Part shown: positions 38,759-47,126 of the stretch, piece by piece
How positions within the stretch are numbered: position 1 is the stretch's first letter
Layout of the letters: each line of letters begins with the position of its first letter
Source: CAWDJT01 sp963828705
GTDB taxonomy: Bacteria > Desulfobacterota > Syntrophobacteria > Syntrophobacterales > Syntrophobacteraceae
Assembly: GCA_963828705.1 (NCBI GenBank)
Contig: CAWHGA010000028.1
Coordinates: forward strand, 1 to 64,000
Length of the DNA: 64,000 nt
Direction of reading: 5' to 3'
The notes under the pieces: model-generated
The model's input: only the letters and a program-made list of their open reading frames with translations
What the model was told of the DNA's origin: nothing
Database searches by the model: none
Program-made: the position numbers and the translations under genes

Positions 38759-38987
38759 TTATCCATTCTCCGCTTCTCTGCCCACATAGTTTTCTGCCCC
38801 TATGCTTCACAGGTTTGTCCGCGGTTTTCATCTTTCGCTTTGCTTCTGAAACCGCGCGCAGCAAATCCAACTCCCAGTTATCACGCGATCCCTGAATTAC
38901 CGGCGTTGCATCACGGGCACAACGAATGCGAAAAGAACTGAGAGGGGGTTCACTCTGAAAGCAGTCCCTGCTTTCGAAAAAGACCAC

Positions 38988-39110
38988 TCAGTAGCGGCTC
39001 CCTTTCCCCAGGACCACTGGGAAGAGCCCCAAATGATTGATTTCTGGGCAGATCTCATATAGCTTGGCTAGCACGGTCTCTTTGGTCAACAAGGTTGTCG
39101 TCATCCGCAT
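38988..39110 (-). CDS. possible 40-residue small protein
   Basis: ATG 39110 to TGA 38988, reading MRMTTTLLTKETVLAKLYEI and continuing with CPEINHLGLFPVVLG. The helix-like first half and proline-containing second half look protein-like. The ribosome binding site is weak (GGGA). It could also be a fragment of a longer gene broken by an indel. The rest of 38759-39185 shows nothing recognisable. Confidence 0.2.
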   Translation of the reverse strand: MRMTTTLLTKETVLAKLYEICPEINHLGLFPVVLGKGSRY

Positions 39111-39185
39111 GATCCCAGCTTTCTGAACCTGTTGGTCTCAACCTGTGAACATCGTAACGCCTGGTACTCCTTGCATTCGCATTGA

Positions 39186-39678
39186 TTATGGGCGGGCACT
39201 CCTGTTTATCGGCAAATCAGCAGCATGGCCACAGCTTGATATCAGTTGCCGGTTGGCTTCAAACAGGGCAATCCCTACTGCGGTAGAAAGATTCAGACTC
39301 CGAACGCGACTCCAATCAATGGGCAAATGCACCACATTGCTCCCAGTGGGTTGCCAGCAACTCATGGGGCAACCCAAGCGTTTCGGAACCGAAAACCAAA
39401 CAGTCCCCTTGGTGAAACCGGTACTGGTGATAAGGAAGCTCGCCACGGGTGGAAAAGAAAACAAAACGACACCCTGCCAGGCGCTCGCACAGAGCGCCCC
39501 ACCCTGGGTGCACTTCCAGTTGCACATGGGGCCAATAGTCCAGGCCGGCGCGTTTGAGGTGGCGGTCGGAGAGCTGGAACCCTAGCGGTTCAACCAAATG
39601 GAGCGGGGTGTGAGTCGCCGCGCACGTTCGTGCTACATTGCCGGTATTCTGGGGAATTTCTGGCTGATAGAGCACCAC
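39186..39678 (-). CDS. trmL: tRNA (cytidine(34)-2'-O)-methyltransferase TrmL, one frameshift
   Basis: SPOUT methyltransferase of about 164 residues that modifies the wobble base of tRNA-Leu. The start is probably GTG 39678 (V-V-L-Y-Q-P-E-I-P-Q-N-T), with GGAAGG upstream; an in-frame ATG at 39750 would add 24 residues without family resemblance. Motifs are PEIPQNTGNVARTCAATHTPLHLVEP, LKRAGLDYWPHV and LVFGSETLGLPHELL. At about 39335 the frame shifts, and the SPOUT knot end NVVHLPIDWSRVRSLNLSTAVGIALFE follows. The SLNLS segment binds SAM. It stands between two unrelated genes. Confidence 0.88.
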
Positions 39679-39818
39679 TTGGAGCGACCTTCCGATAAAC
39701 TTCGGACCGCCTTCGTAGGCACCATCCTTTTGCAGAGTCACAGCCAGCATTGGTTCGTCTCTCGGACCACGACCCAGGCGTCTGCTGTGCTTCGCTGAAC
39801 CGCCCGGATCGGCTGCCG

Positions 39819-40208
39819 CTAGACAGACCGAACTGCGCGCACAAAATAGTTAGCGTAGTTTTCTTCGACGATATACACATCACCGTAATAGAAATCCACG
39901 TAGCAGGCCCTATGGTTCTTGTGGTCTACTTCCGTGGAGGTCCAAAAACATCGTTGCGGACCAAATACGGGGTCGGCATAAATCCCGCTGTTCCGGTTTT
40001 CATCCGCCAAAATCAGCGTCGCCATCTCTTCCTTGGTGGGGTAGCGCCAGTCGCGATGACCTGCGTGGCTTTCCTTGTTCAACCTCTCGATGTAGCCAAA
40101 ACCTTCCTTCCAAACCAATCGATCCTGCGAGGACATCCGCTGCCACATCAGTCCGGTTTCCCGATCGAGTATGACCGATTCCCCTTGCACGACAAAGCGC
40201 TCGCTCAT
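39819..40208 (-). CDS. DUF1566 domain protein
   Basis: 129 residues from ATG 40208. The DUF1566 pattern is clear: FVVQGESVILDRETGLMWQR, ERLNKESHAGHRDWRYPTKEEMATL, FWTSTEVDHKNHRACYVDFYYGDV and the final VRAVRSV. The domain resembles the C-type-lectin-like folds of the Lcl and sulfatase-modifying groups; it is often found in surface or tail-associated proteins, sometimes as repeats. Here it is alone, without a signal peptide, so it is probably cytoplasmic. Function unknown. Preceded by an A+T-rich upstream region. Confidence 0.72.
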   Translation of the reverse strand: MSERFVVQGESVILDRETGLMWQRMSSQDRLVWKEGFGYIERLNKESHAGHRDWRYPTKEEMATLILADENRNSGIYADPVFGPQRCFWTSTEVDHKNHRACYVDFYYGDVYIVEENYANYFVRAVRSV

Positions 40209-40546
40209 GACCCTTCCTCCAGATTGAGAAATAGTGATATTGCACCCGCGCTGGTTTGTTCCTTACGATAACCTGCGGACAATGCGATTTACAATAATTT
40301 CAAGAGGTTAAGCTATCATACCGGATTAGCTGGCCTAATCCACGCTCTATTTATCACAAAACGAATCTGAAAAGAACTCCTAAATTTGAAGTCCAAATTA
40401 TGGGTCTGATGAAAGTGATGATCCTTCAACACCACAATTCACCTTTCTTTCATTGAAATGCGTAGAAATTCATGGGTTCCAACAGTATACTTATTCGCGG
40501 CTCGTATTCTTCACACCCCCTCCTGCCCTGGCATCGAAAGGACCCC
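40209..40546. other. A+T-rich divergent intergenic region
   Basis: Distinctly A+T-richer than its surroundings at about 40260-40450. It holds the palindromes GGATTAG/CTAATCC (about 40323-40341) and AATTTG/CAAATT (about 40384-40400), which could be operators or promoter DNA for the divergent genes at 40208 and 40547. No gene is seen. Confidence 0.4.
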
Positions 40547-41038
40547 ATGAACGCCACCCAGCATTCTCTTCTGGCCTCTACCGTTGCCCATTTTCAGGAA
40601 GTCGCACGGCAGAATCGTTTTCCCGAGAACAATCAAGTTGCCCACGACGACGATCAGTGCGTAATCTGTCATCCGGAATTGCTTCCCCAGGATCCGTTCG
40701 CCACCTATCTGGAGGTGGTCGCGCAATCGGTCAAGGTCCGCCGTCCGGTATGGGATGACGACCTGGTTGCCGCCATTAATGGCGATCGCGAATTGCTTGG
40801 TCTGCCGCCCAATGTGACCCTGGAATCTCTGCAAACCAGCGACTCTGAGGCCTTGGGGGTATTGCGCGGGTGGCTGCAAGACGCCGTCAGCACCGGCATG
40901 GACCTCCTCGCCATTCACAGCCCCACCAGTCGAGAGTTTTCCTTGGATGAGGCAACCAACCCCGATCTGCGCGCTCTGGTTGCCACAAAGATCGACGATA
41001 TCATCCGCTATCAGCAGGAGCGCTCCCAGGCAACATAG
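40547..41038 (+). CDS. uncharacterised 163-residue protein with a CxxCH motif
   Basis: From ATG 40547, with AAAGGA just upstream. I do not recognise the family. It is mostly helical and acidic, with QCVICHPELL near residue 38, LEVVAQSVKVRRPVWDDDLV, ESLQTSDSEALGVLRGWLQD and a C-terminal amphipathic region KIDDIIRYQQERSQAT. The CxxCH could bind zinc or heme c, but there is no signal peptide, which argues against a cytochrome. It is convergent with purN, whose stop is 44 bases away. The frame is intact and codon use looks normal. Confidence 0.6.
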   Translation: MNATQHSLLASTVAHFQEVARQNRFPENNQVAHDDDQCVICHPELLPQDPFATYLEVVAQSVKVRRPVWDDDLVAAINGDRELLGLPPNVTLESLQTSDSEALGVLRGWLQDAVSTGMDLLAIHSPTSREFSLDEATNPDLRALVATKIDDIIRYQQERSQAT

Positions 41039-41082
41039 AGCCCGGCCAAGGACAGACAACTCAATTCAAGGGTCCGGGCCGG

Positions 41083-41914
41083 CTAAACCAGTGCCAGCGT
41101 CAGCCAGCTTCGCAGTACCTCACCGTACACCATATCGGTGATCACTACCCTTGCTCTGCCGCCGGTTTCACGGTGTACCTGCAGTTGCCCCTGCGCGACC
41201 CAGTTGAGGCATTGCGCGTACATTGCGTATTCGATCTGCAGGCCACGCCGGCGGACGGTTTCAACGTCGTCAGCGGGCCATATGGGATAGACGGCCTGGG
41301 CAATGATGGGGCCGGAATCCTCACCCTCGTCGGCAAAATGGATGGTCACACCGCCCCATTTGCAGCCGTAGGCGAACGTGTCCTCATAACCGTGCTGCCC
41401 GGGGAAAGCCGGCAGGAGGGCCGGATGGATGTTGATCACCCGGTAGTCGTCACCCCGGTTGTAATGGCCGAGAAAATAAGGCGTAAGGAGTCGCATGAAA
41501 CCAGCCAGGCAAACATAGTCCGGCCGGTAACGGTCCAGCAATTGGATCAAGGCATGCTCCGCCAGAACCAGTCGCGCCAGACGTTCCCGGCGGCGGTTGG
41601 GATCGGCGTTACGCAGGATCCGCTGGCGTTCATCCAGCACCATGATATCCACGGAGCATTCGCTGCAACACCTGTTCGCGCAGGGCCGCCACCTCGCCCT
41701 CGCTCCCATGAAAGGCATGATAATCCACCACGTGAGTCGGGATACCGGCCATTCTTGCCCGCATCAACCCATAGGCATCGGCTCGATCACTGGCCACCAC
41801 CACCACTTCGGCGGCCAATTCTCCAGTGGCAGCCCGGTCCAGCATGGCTTGCAGGTTGGTACCACCGCCCGAAAGGAGAACTGCCAGCCGGAGCTTCCTC
41901 TCTGTCTGTGACAT
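41083..41914 (-). CDS. purN: phosphoribosylglycinamide formyltransferase PurN, one frameshift
   Basis: Third step of purine synthesis: formyl transfer from 10-formyl-THF to GAR. The start is ATG 41914 (M-S-Q-T-E-R-K-L-R-L). The first piece has LAVLLSGGGTNLQAMLD and VVASDRADAYGLMRARMAGI, then the frame changes at about 41640-41700 and continues with YVCLAGFMRLLTPYFLGHY, VINIHPALLPAFPGQHGYED and GVTIHFADEGEDSGPIIAQ, which hold the catalytic Asn-His-Asp set. About 276 residues, longer than the usual 210, with extra sequence around the Arg-rich region NADPNRRRERLARLVL, as in some anaerobes. It follows purQ. Confidence 0.9.
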
Positions 41915-42776
41915 ATACCACCCCTGAGGTGGTAGGCGGGAAGTCCCTCCACCCTATCCACTGGGTTACTTGCCAGTATTCTACGGCATTCCGAAACAAC
42001 TGAATCCCGGCACCTTCGCTGGGACAAGGTTGGCCTCCACGCCGATATTGCTCGCGGAGATAGGTCCAGTCAGGGTGATTGGTCCAGTGGTTGAACGCCT
42101 CGGGATGAGGCATCAAGCCAAAAATGCGCCCGGAAGGGTCGCAGATTCCAGCAATATCCTGAATGGAACCATTGGGATTGGCGGGAAAAAGACCTTCCGC
42201 CGGGCGGCCATCGGCCCTGGCATAGCGAAGCACCACCTGCCCTTGGTCGATGAGGCGATGGAGCACCGCGTTCTCAGCGTAGAACTTGCCCTCGCCATGG
42301 CGCACCGGCAATTCGATGTGATCAATACCACGGGTAAAGACGCACGGGGAATTGGAGTTGACGGTCAGATGCACCCACTGGTCGCGAAAACCGCCGCAGT
42401 CGTTATGGATGAGTGCCACATCACGCCGGAAATGGCGAGGTTCAAACATAGGAAGCAGCCCGAGGTTGACCAGCACCTGAAAACCATTGCAGATTCCCAG
42501 CACTAAGTTGCCATGCTCGACAAAGTTCAGCAGGTCATCCTGCAATCGATGCCGCAACCGCATCGCCAGGATCACCCCGGCACCATGATCATCGCCCCAG
42601 GAAAAACCACCACCGACGACAAAAATCTGGTAGTCCGACAGGGTCTTCTCACCAGCGATCAGGCTGTTGAGGTGAACTCGTTCGGGCCTGGCGCCAGCCA
42701 CTTCCAGGGCATAGGCCGTTTCTTCATCGCAGTTCAACCCAAATCCGGTCAACACCAGCGCTTTCATCGGGTTCAT
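41787..42776 (-). CDS. purQ: phosphoribosylformylglycinamidine synthase glutaminase subunit PurQ, stop probably lost
   Basis: The start is ATG 42776 or 42767 (M-K-A-L-V-L). Class I glutamine amidotransferase: ALVLTGFGLNCDEETAYALE, VVGGGFSWGDDHGAG, the nucleophile Cys in LVLGICNGFQVLVNLGLLP, and the His-Glu pair in GLMPHPEAFNHW. It supplies ammonia to PurL. Family similarity ends at about RNAVEYWQ (41963), where one extra base may have removed a stop; the open frame then runs on to 41787 over purN with no resemblance. The natural protein is likely about 270 residues. It lies between purSL and purN. Confidence 0.88.
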   Translation of the reverse strand: MNPMKALVLTGFGLNCDEETAYALEVAGARPERVHLNSLIAGEKTLSDYQIFVVGGGFSWGDDHGAGVILAMRLRHRLQDDLLNFVEHGNLVLGICNGFQVLVNLGLLPMFEPRHFRRDVALIHNDCGGFRDQWVHLTVNSNSPCVFTRGIDHIELPVRHGEGKFYAENAVLHRLIDQGQVVLRYARADGRPAEGLFPANPNGSIQDIAGICDPSGRIFGLMPHPEAFNHWTNHPDWTYLREQYRRGGQPCPSEGAGIQLFRNAVEYWQVTQWIGWRDFPPTTSGVVYVTDREEAPAGSSPFGRWYQPASHAGPGCHWRIGRRSGGGGQ

Positions 42777-42814
42777 CAACCAAGACGCCTCCCATCCCCA
42801 CCGCGAACTCAATT

Positions 42815-45804
42815 TCAACCCTGTTGCCAGGAACTTTTCAAGGCCGCAACCGGTTCATCCATCAAGATTCGGCCATGTTGACCCACCACCACGAACTTCT
42901 GCTCGGCGGTAACTTCTCCCACGCAGGCGCAGGGCAAACCGGCGAAGCACTGTTCGAAGGCCTGGCGATCCGCAGGACAGACGGTCACCAGGAACCGGCC
43001 GCAGGATTCGCTGAACAGGACCTGATCGTCACGCAGCACCTTCCCGCCCGTGGGTACTCGGGTGAGATCCAGACCGCATCCCCAGTTGGCCGGCAAACGC
43101 CATCATGGCGGCATGCACCGCCAGTCCACCGCGGTAGAGACCGTGGCAGGAAGCCACCAGACCTTCCGCAATGGCCTGCTGCAGGCCCTGGTAGAGCGGC
43201 TTGGTGGACTCCGGCCGCAACTGAGGCACATGGCTCCCCACATAGCCGAAGAGATCATAGTATTCGGAACCACCCAGTTCGTTTCCAGTATCCCCGAGCA
43301 CATAGACCAAGTCCCCGCCGATCTTGGCTTCCATGGTCTGACAACGGCCTACATCCGGCACCACCGTGGTGGCCGTGAACTGCATGGTGGGCAACCCGGA
43401 AATCTTGTGGCGCTCACCAAAGGCCCCGGCCACATGGCCATCCACGTACATGCTGTCCTTGCCGGAAAGGAGCGGAATGCCGTAGGCCAGGCAGACATCG
43501 CGCAACGCCCAGTTGGCCCGCACCAGCTGGGCGGCCTTGAAGCGGCCGTCGGGATTTTGCTCCGGATCGTACTGGATGTTGGGCCAGCAGAAATTGTCCA
43601 CCCCGCCGATTTCGTCCAGCTCACCGCCGACCGCCAGCACGCGCCGCACGGCCTCATCGATGGTGGCCGCCACCATGTGGTAGGCATCGATGACCGCGTA
43701 GGTGGGCTGCAGCGCCTGACTCACCGCCAAGCCCCGCAGGCTGTTCAAGACGGGACGCAGCACCACGGCATCGTTGGGCACATCGCGATCACGCCCGACC
43801 ATGAACTTGATGGCGCTGGCCCCCTGGACTTCGTGGTCGTACTGGCGCTGAATCCATTCCCGCGAGCAGATGTTGGGGCGCCCCAGGAGCGCATGCAACA
43901 GGCGGCCGTAATCCCTGGGTTCGGAGAGCACCGGTTCAAACAGGCCGCGCGCTTCGGGCGAAAGCCAGTGCGCATCGAATTCCCACTGGGGAAAGTCTTC
44001 GTTGATGAAAGACAGATCCAGATAGGCGGTGGTTTTGCCCTTGATAGTCCAGATGGAGTCTTCCACTGGCTTCGTAGCGCCCGATCACCGTGCTTTCCAC
44101 TTCGTGTTTGCGGGAAAGCTCCAGGAAGCGCTCCAGATGTTCGGGCTTGATGGCCACCGTCATGCGTTCCTGGGATTCCGACACCCAGATTTCCCAAACA
44201 TCCAGACCATCGTATTTGAGCGGCACGTGGTCGAGATCCACCCGGGCGCCGCCGGCAAACCGGGCCGACTCACCGACCGACGACGACAACCCCCCGCCAC
44301 CGTTGTCGGTGATGAAAGCAATGAGCCCCTGATCGCGGGCTTCCAGCAGGAAATCGTGCATTTTCTTCTGCGTGTAGGGGTCGCCGATCTGCACGTGCCC
44401 CGCCGGGGTGTGTTCGCTGTAGATCTCGCTGGAAGCAGTAACACCGTGGATGCCGTCTTTTCCGACGCGCCCGCCGCACATCACGATGAGATCCCCATCC
44501 TGGGTGCGTTTCTGTTCGGCCGGTTCCCCCAGGATGGTTCGCGGCATGATCCCCAGCGCAGCCACAAACACCAGACACTTACCCAGGTAGGAGGGATGGT
44601 AAAAGAGGTTCCCGAAGGGCGTGGGCACACCATGTTTGTTGCCGCCGTCGCGCACCCCTTCGACCACTCCGTCCAGCAGCCGGCGTGGGTGCAGGTGTGG
44701 GCGCAGCGGCCCGGCGTAATCGCGGGGACCGACGCAGAACCCATAGAGCCCAGCGATCAGGCGGGCGCCCTTGCCGGTCCCAGCGGATCGCGGTAGACCC
44801 CCACAATGCCGGTCAGTGCCCCACCGTAGGCTTCCATATTGGACGGGCTGTTGTGGGTTTCGCCGGTGATCACATAGAGATGCTCGTCATCGAAACGGGC
44901 GACGCCGGCATTGTCCCACAGCACCGAAACCACCCAGTCCTTCTGCTGCTTGATCTCCAGCGTGGGCGCTTCGATGCAGGTCTTGAACAGATTGTCCACC
45001 ACCTGCCGTCTCGCCGGTTTGCAGGTCACGATAAAAGAACTTGCCGCGGAAGGTGTTGTGATTGCAGTGATCGCTGCGCATCTGGGAGATGGCTTCCAGC
45101 TCCACATCGGTGGGGGCGGCCAGCCCCACGGCACGACGCGCCGCCAGGACTTCCGGACGCAGAAAGTAGTCGCGGATGACCGGAATGTCCTGGGGATTGA
45201 GGGCCAGGTTGCGTTCCTGGCTCAAGACGCAGCAGAGCCTCATCCGAAGGGATGGGGATTTCCGCGACCGCCGGCGTGTGCGCCAGCACCACTTTGGGCA
45301 GAACGATCCCTGATGCCCTCTTGTGGGTCCCAATCCTGGGGAGAATAGATGCGCCATTGCTGAATAATGTCATTGGCCAGCAATTCCGTGGCTATGGTTT
45401 CCACCTGGCTGCGATCCAACCGGGCATCCTGGAATACGTACAGCTTGGAGGTATACGCGGCCTCATCTGCGTCGAGCTGCCTTTCCAGGAAATCGCCGAT
45501 GGCTTCAATGGCAACGCTCCCGGCGGTATCGCGAACTCCAGGACGGAATCCCACCCATACGGCCCAGTCGAAATCCCGTGCCAAAGGAGCTGAAACTCGA
45601 TATCTGCGTAACCGGGTTGGTAAAGATCTCCTGCCGTATGGCTTCGATTTCCGCAGGAGATAGTCGGGTGTCCAGGGTGAGGATCTGAATGACCCGTGCC
45701 TGCCCGACGTGCCACCCGAAATAGCGTTCGATCTTACGGCACAGGCTAGCTCCCTCTGCATCAAAAAGATGGGGCTTGAGCGTGATTTCTAGGCGTGCAG
45801 GCAT
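42815..45804 (-). CDS. purL: phosphoribosylformylglycinamidine synthase, PurS-PurL fusion, many frameshifts
   Basis: Start ATG 45804. The N-terminal part (RLEITLKPHLFDAEGASLCR, ILTLDTRLSPAEIEAIRQE, later KLYVFQDARLDRSQVETIA) looks like tandem PurS-type domains. PurL follows: LEAISQMRSDHCNHNTFRGK, ITGETHNSPSNMEAYGGALT, ITDNGGGGLSSSVGESARFAG, AYGIPLLSGKDSMYVDGHVA, and the end VAALKSSWQQG. Together about 990 residues. At least six indels (near 45600, 45330, 45030, 44760, 44070, 43090) break the frame, yet all pieces are conserved and in order. It converts FGAR to FGAM with ATP and ammonia from PurQ. First of the purSL-purQ-purN group. Confidence 0.9.
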
Positions 45805-45939
45805 GGTTGACCGGTTCGCTTTTTGGAAGTGAGCAACACCCCTAAAAAAACGATGCCACGCCGGCCAGGGAAAGCTTGCAGCACAACGTGACGGGGCGTG
45901 CGGCACCAGGGACGAAGGGTTGTGCCCAGGGCCGTGGGT

Positions 45940-46324
45940 TTAAGAATAGTAACACATGTAGCGGTGGCCGTGCTCAGCATACTGCGTGGACAACTGGCCG
46001 ATGACACGCATGATCAGAGGGTCAGGGCTGATGAAACGGATCCCCATACCGCGCGGAGAAATGCGGTCATTGGGGCCGTGCCGATTGCTCCATACCACTT
46101 CCCCTTGCACTTCCAGAACCGCATGTGAGTTGGGAAATTCCAGGCTGAAGATTGAGTTTGGTCTGCAATGGCGGCGGATCCTGACACAGAACCAGCATCC
46201 CCGTCTCGCTGAAATCGAAGGTGTAACCTTCGCACGTCTTGCCCTCATAAATATACCCCACATGACACGGGCGAAGACTCTCGGTTTGGGGTCCTGCAGG
46301 TCCACTTGGTTTCTTTGCGTCCAT
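45940..46324 (-). CDS. PilZ-domain protein, one frameshift
   Basis: About 128 residues from ATG 46324 with GGGAGGAAAT upstream. The first piece (LRPCHVGYIYEGKTCEGYTF, DFSETGMLVLCQDPPPLQTKL) has the PilZ D/NxSxxG element, here DFSETG. After a shift at about 46150 it continues FSLEFPNSHAVLEVQGEVVW, then SPRGMGIRFIS. PilZ domains often bind cyclic di-GMP through RxxxR near the N-terminus; no clear RxxxR is seen, so binding is uncertain. It may regulate a membrane or envelope process. It lies upstream of purSL, on the same strand. Confidence 0.72.
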
Positions 46325-46643
46325 TAATCATTTCCTCCCTGGCATAGGCATTTCCCCACTTCACCCGTACAGCGAATAAGGGGCCAGGAAAAATTCCGCT
46401 CCCAAGAATCGATGGATATCTACCAAAGCACAACCTGCCGATGGCCACAGAGAGCGAAGGCAGCAGCTTCATCAGCCCGAGCGAAGGGCCGGCTTTCCTC
46501 TGCTTCCGGACCAGGCTATCAAGGCGGCCGCTGGTCGGCGATCACCCCTGTCCTGTTATGACTGCCTAACGGCGGGACACCTTCACCGTGCATGATAACC
46601 AATATTCACCCTGATGTCACCGGTCAACCCTACAGCCGCAGAG
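46325..46643. other. intergenic stretch between merR-type gene and PilZ gene
   Basis: About 320 bases with no gene recognised. No clear terminator with a T-run and no tRNA found. Confidence 0.4.
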
Positions 46644-47018
46644 TTAACCCGAATCTCGCTGGAGCGCTTTCAGGATCTCACAGAGCTCATGATGGATTTC
46701 TGCCAGAAAGGCGTCCTCGATCACAGTTCGTCTGCTGCCTACGGACAAGCCGGCCCGCTCCTGACGAAGGTGTTTCTTAGCTCCGGCAATGGTGTATTTC
46801 TCCTCGTGGAGGAGCTGCTTAATGCGGAGCAGCATCTCCACATCCTTACGTTTGTAGAGGCGCTGCTTAGAAACCACTCGGGATGGCTTCAGGAAAGGGA
46901 ATTCCGACTCCCAGTAGCGGAGCACATGCGGCTCTACGCCAACAATCCGGCTCACTTCGCCGATGCGGTAATAGAGCTTATCGGGAATACCCTTGTCTTT
47001 GCCGATTTCGTCCGTCAC
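46644..47018 (-). CDS. MerR-family transcriptional regulator
   Basis: 124 residues from ATG 47018. N-terminal winged-helix: LYYRIGEVSRIVGVEPHVLR and YWESEFPFLKPSRVVSKQRLY, followed by KRKDVEMLLRIKQLLHEEKY and TIAGAKKHLRQERAGL. The C-terminal part is short and lacks a metal or drug binding domain, as in the MerR proteins that end pheST operons in many proteobacteria. In that arrangement ihfA usually lies between pheT and this gene; here only about 100 bases separate them. The role of this MerR group is unclear. The frame is intact. Confidence 0.85.
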   Translation of the reverse strand: MTDEIGKDKGIPDKLYYRIGEVSRIVGVEPHVLRYWESEFPFLKPSRVVSKQRLYKRKDVEMLLRIKQLLHEEKYTIAGAKKHLRQERAGLSVGSRRTVIEDAFLAEIHHELCEILKALQRDSG

Positions 47019-47126
47019 GCCATCCTTGCCCGATCATGTTGCACCGCGGCCGCCCTCACCAAGGGTTTGGCTATCATCGGTGTTCCAAACCGAATAATTG
47101 CAGAACATGCCATACCCATTCCCTGA

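Noticed and set aside
39819..40208. DUF1566 protein as target of a diversity-generating retroelement
   Set aside because: No reverse transcriptase, template repeat or adenine-specific variation is visible nearby.
40658..40672. CVICH as a cytochrome c heme site
   Set aside because: The protein has no signal peptide, so heme c attachment is not expected.
41787..41963. 59-residue C-terminal extension of PurQ over purN
   Set aside because: No family resemblance after RNAVEYWQ; best explained by a stop lost to an indel.
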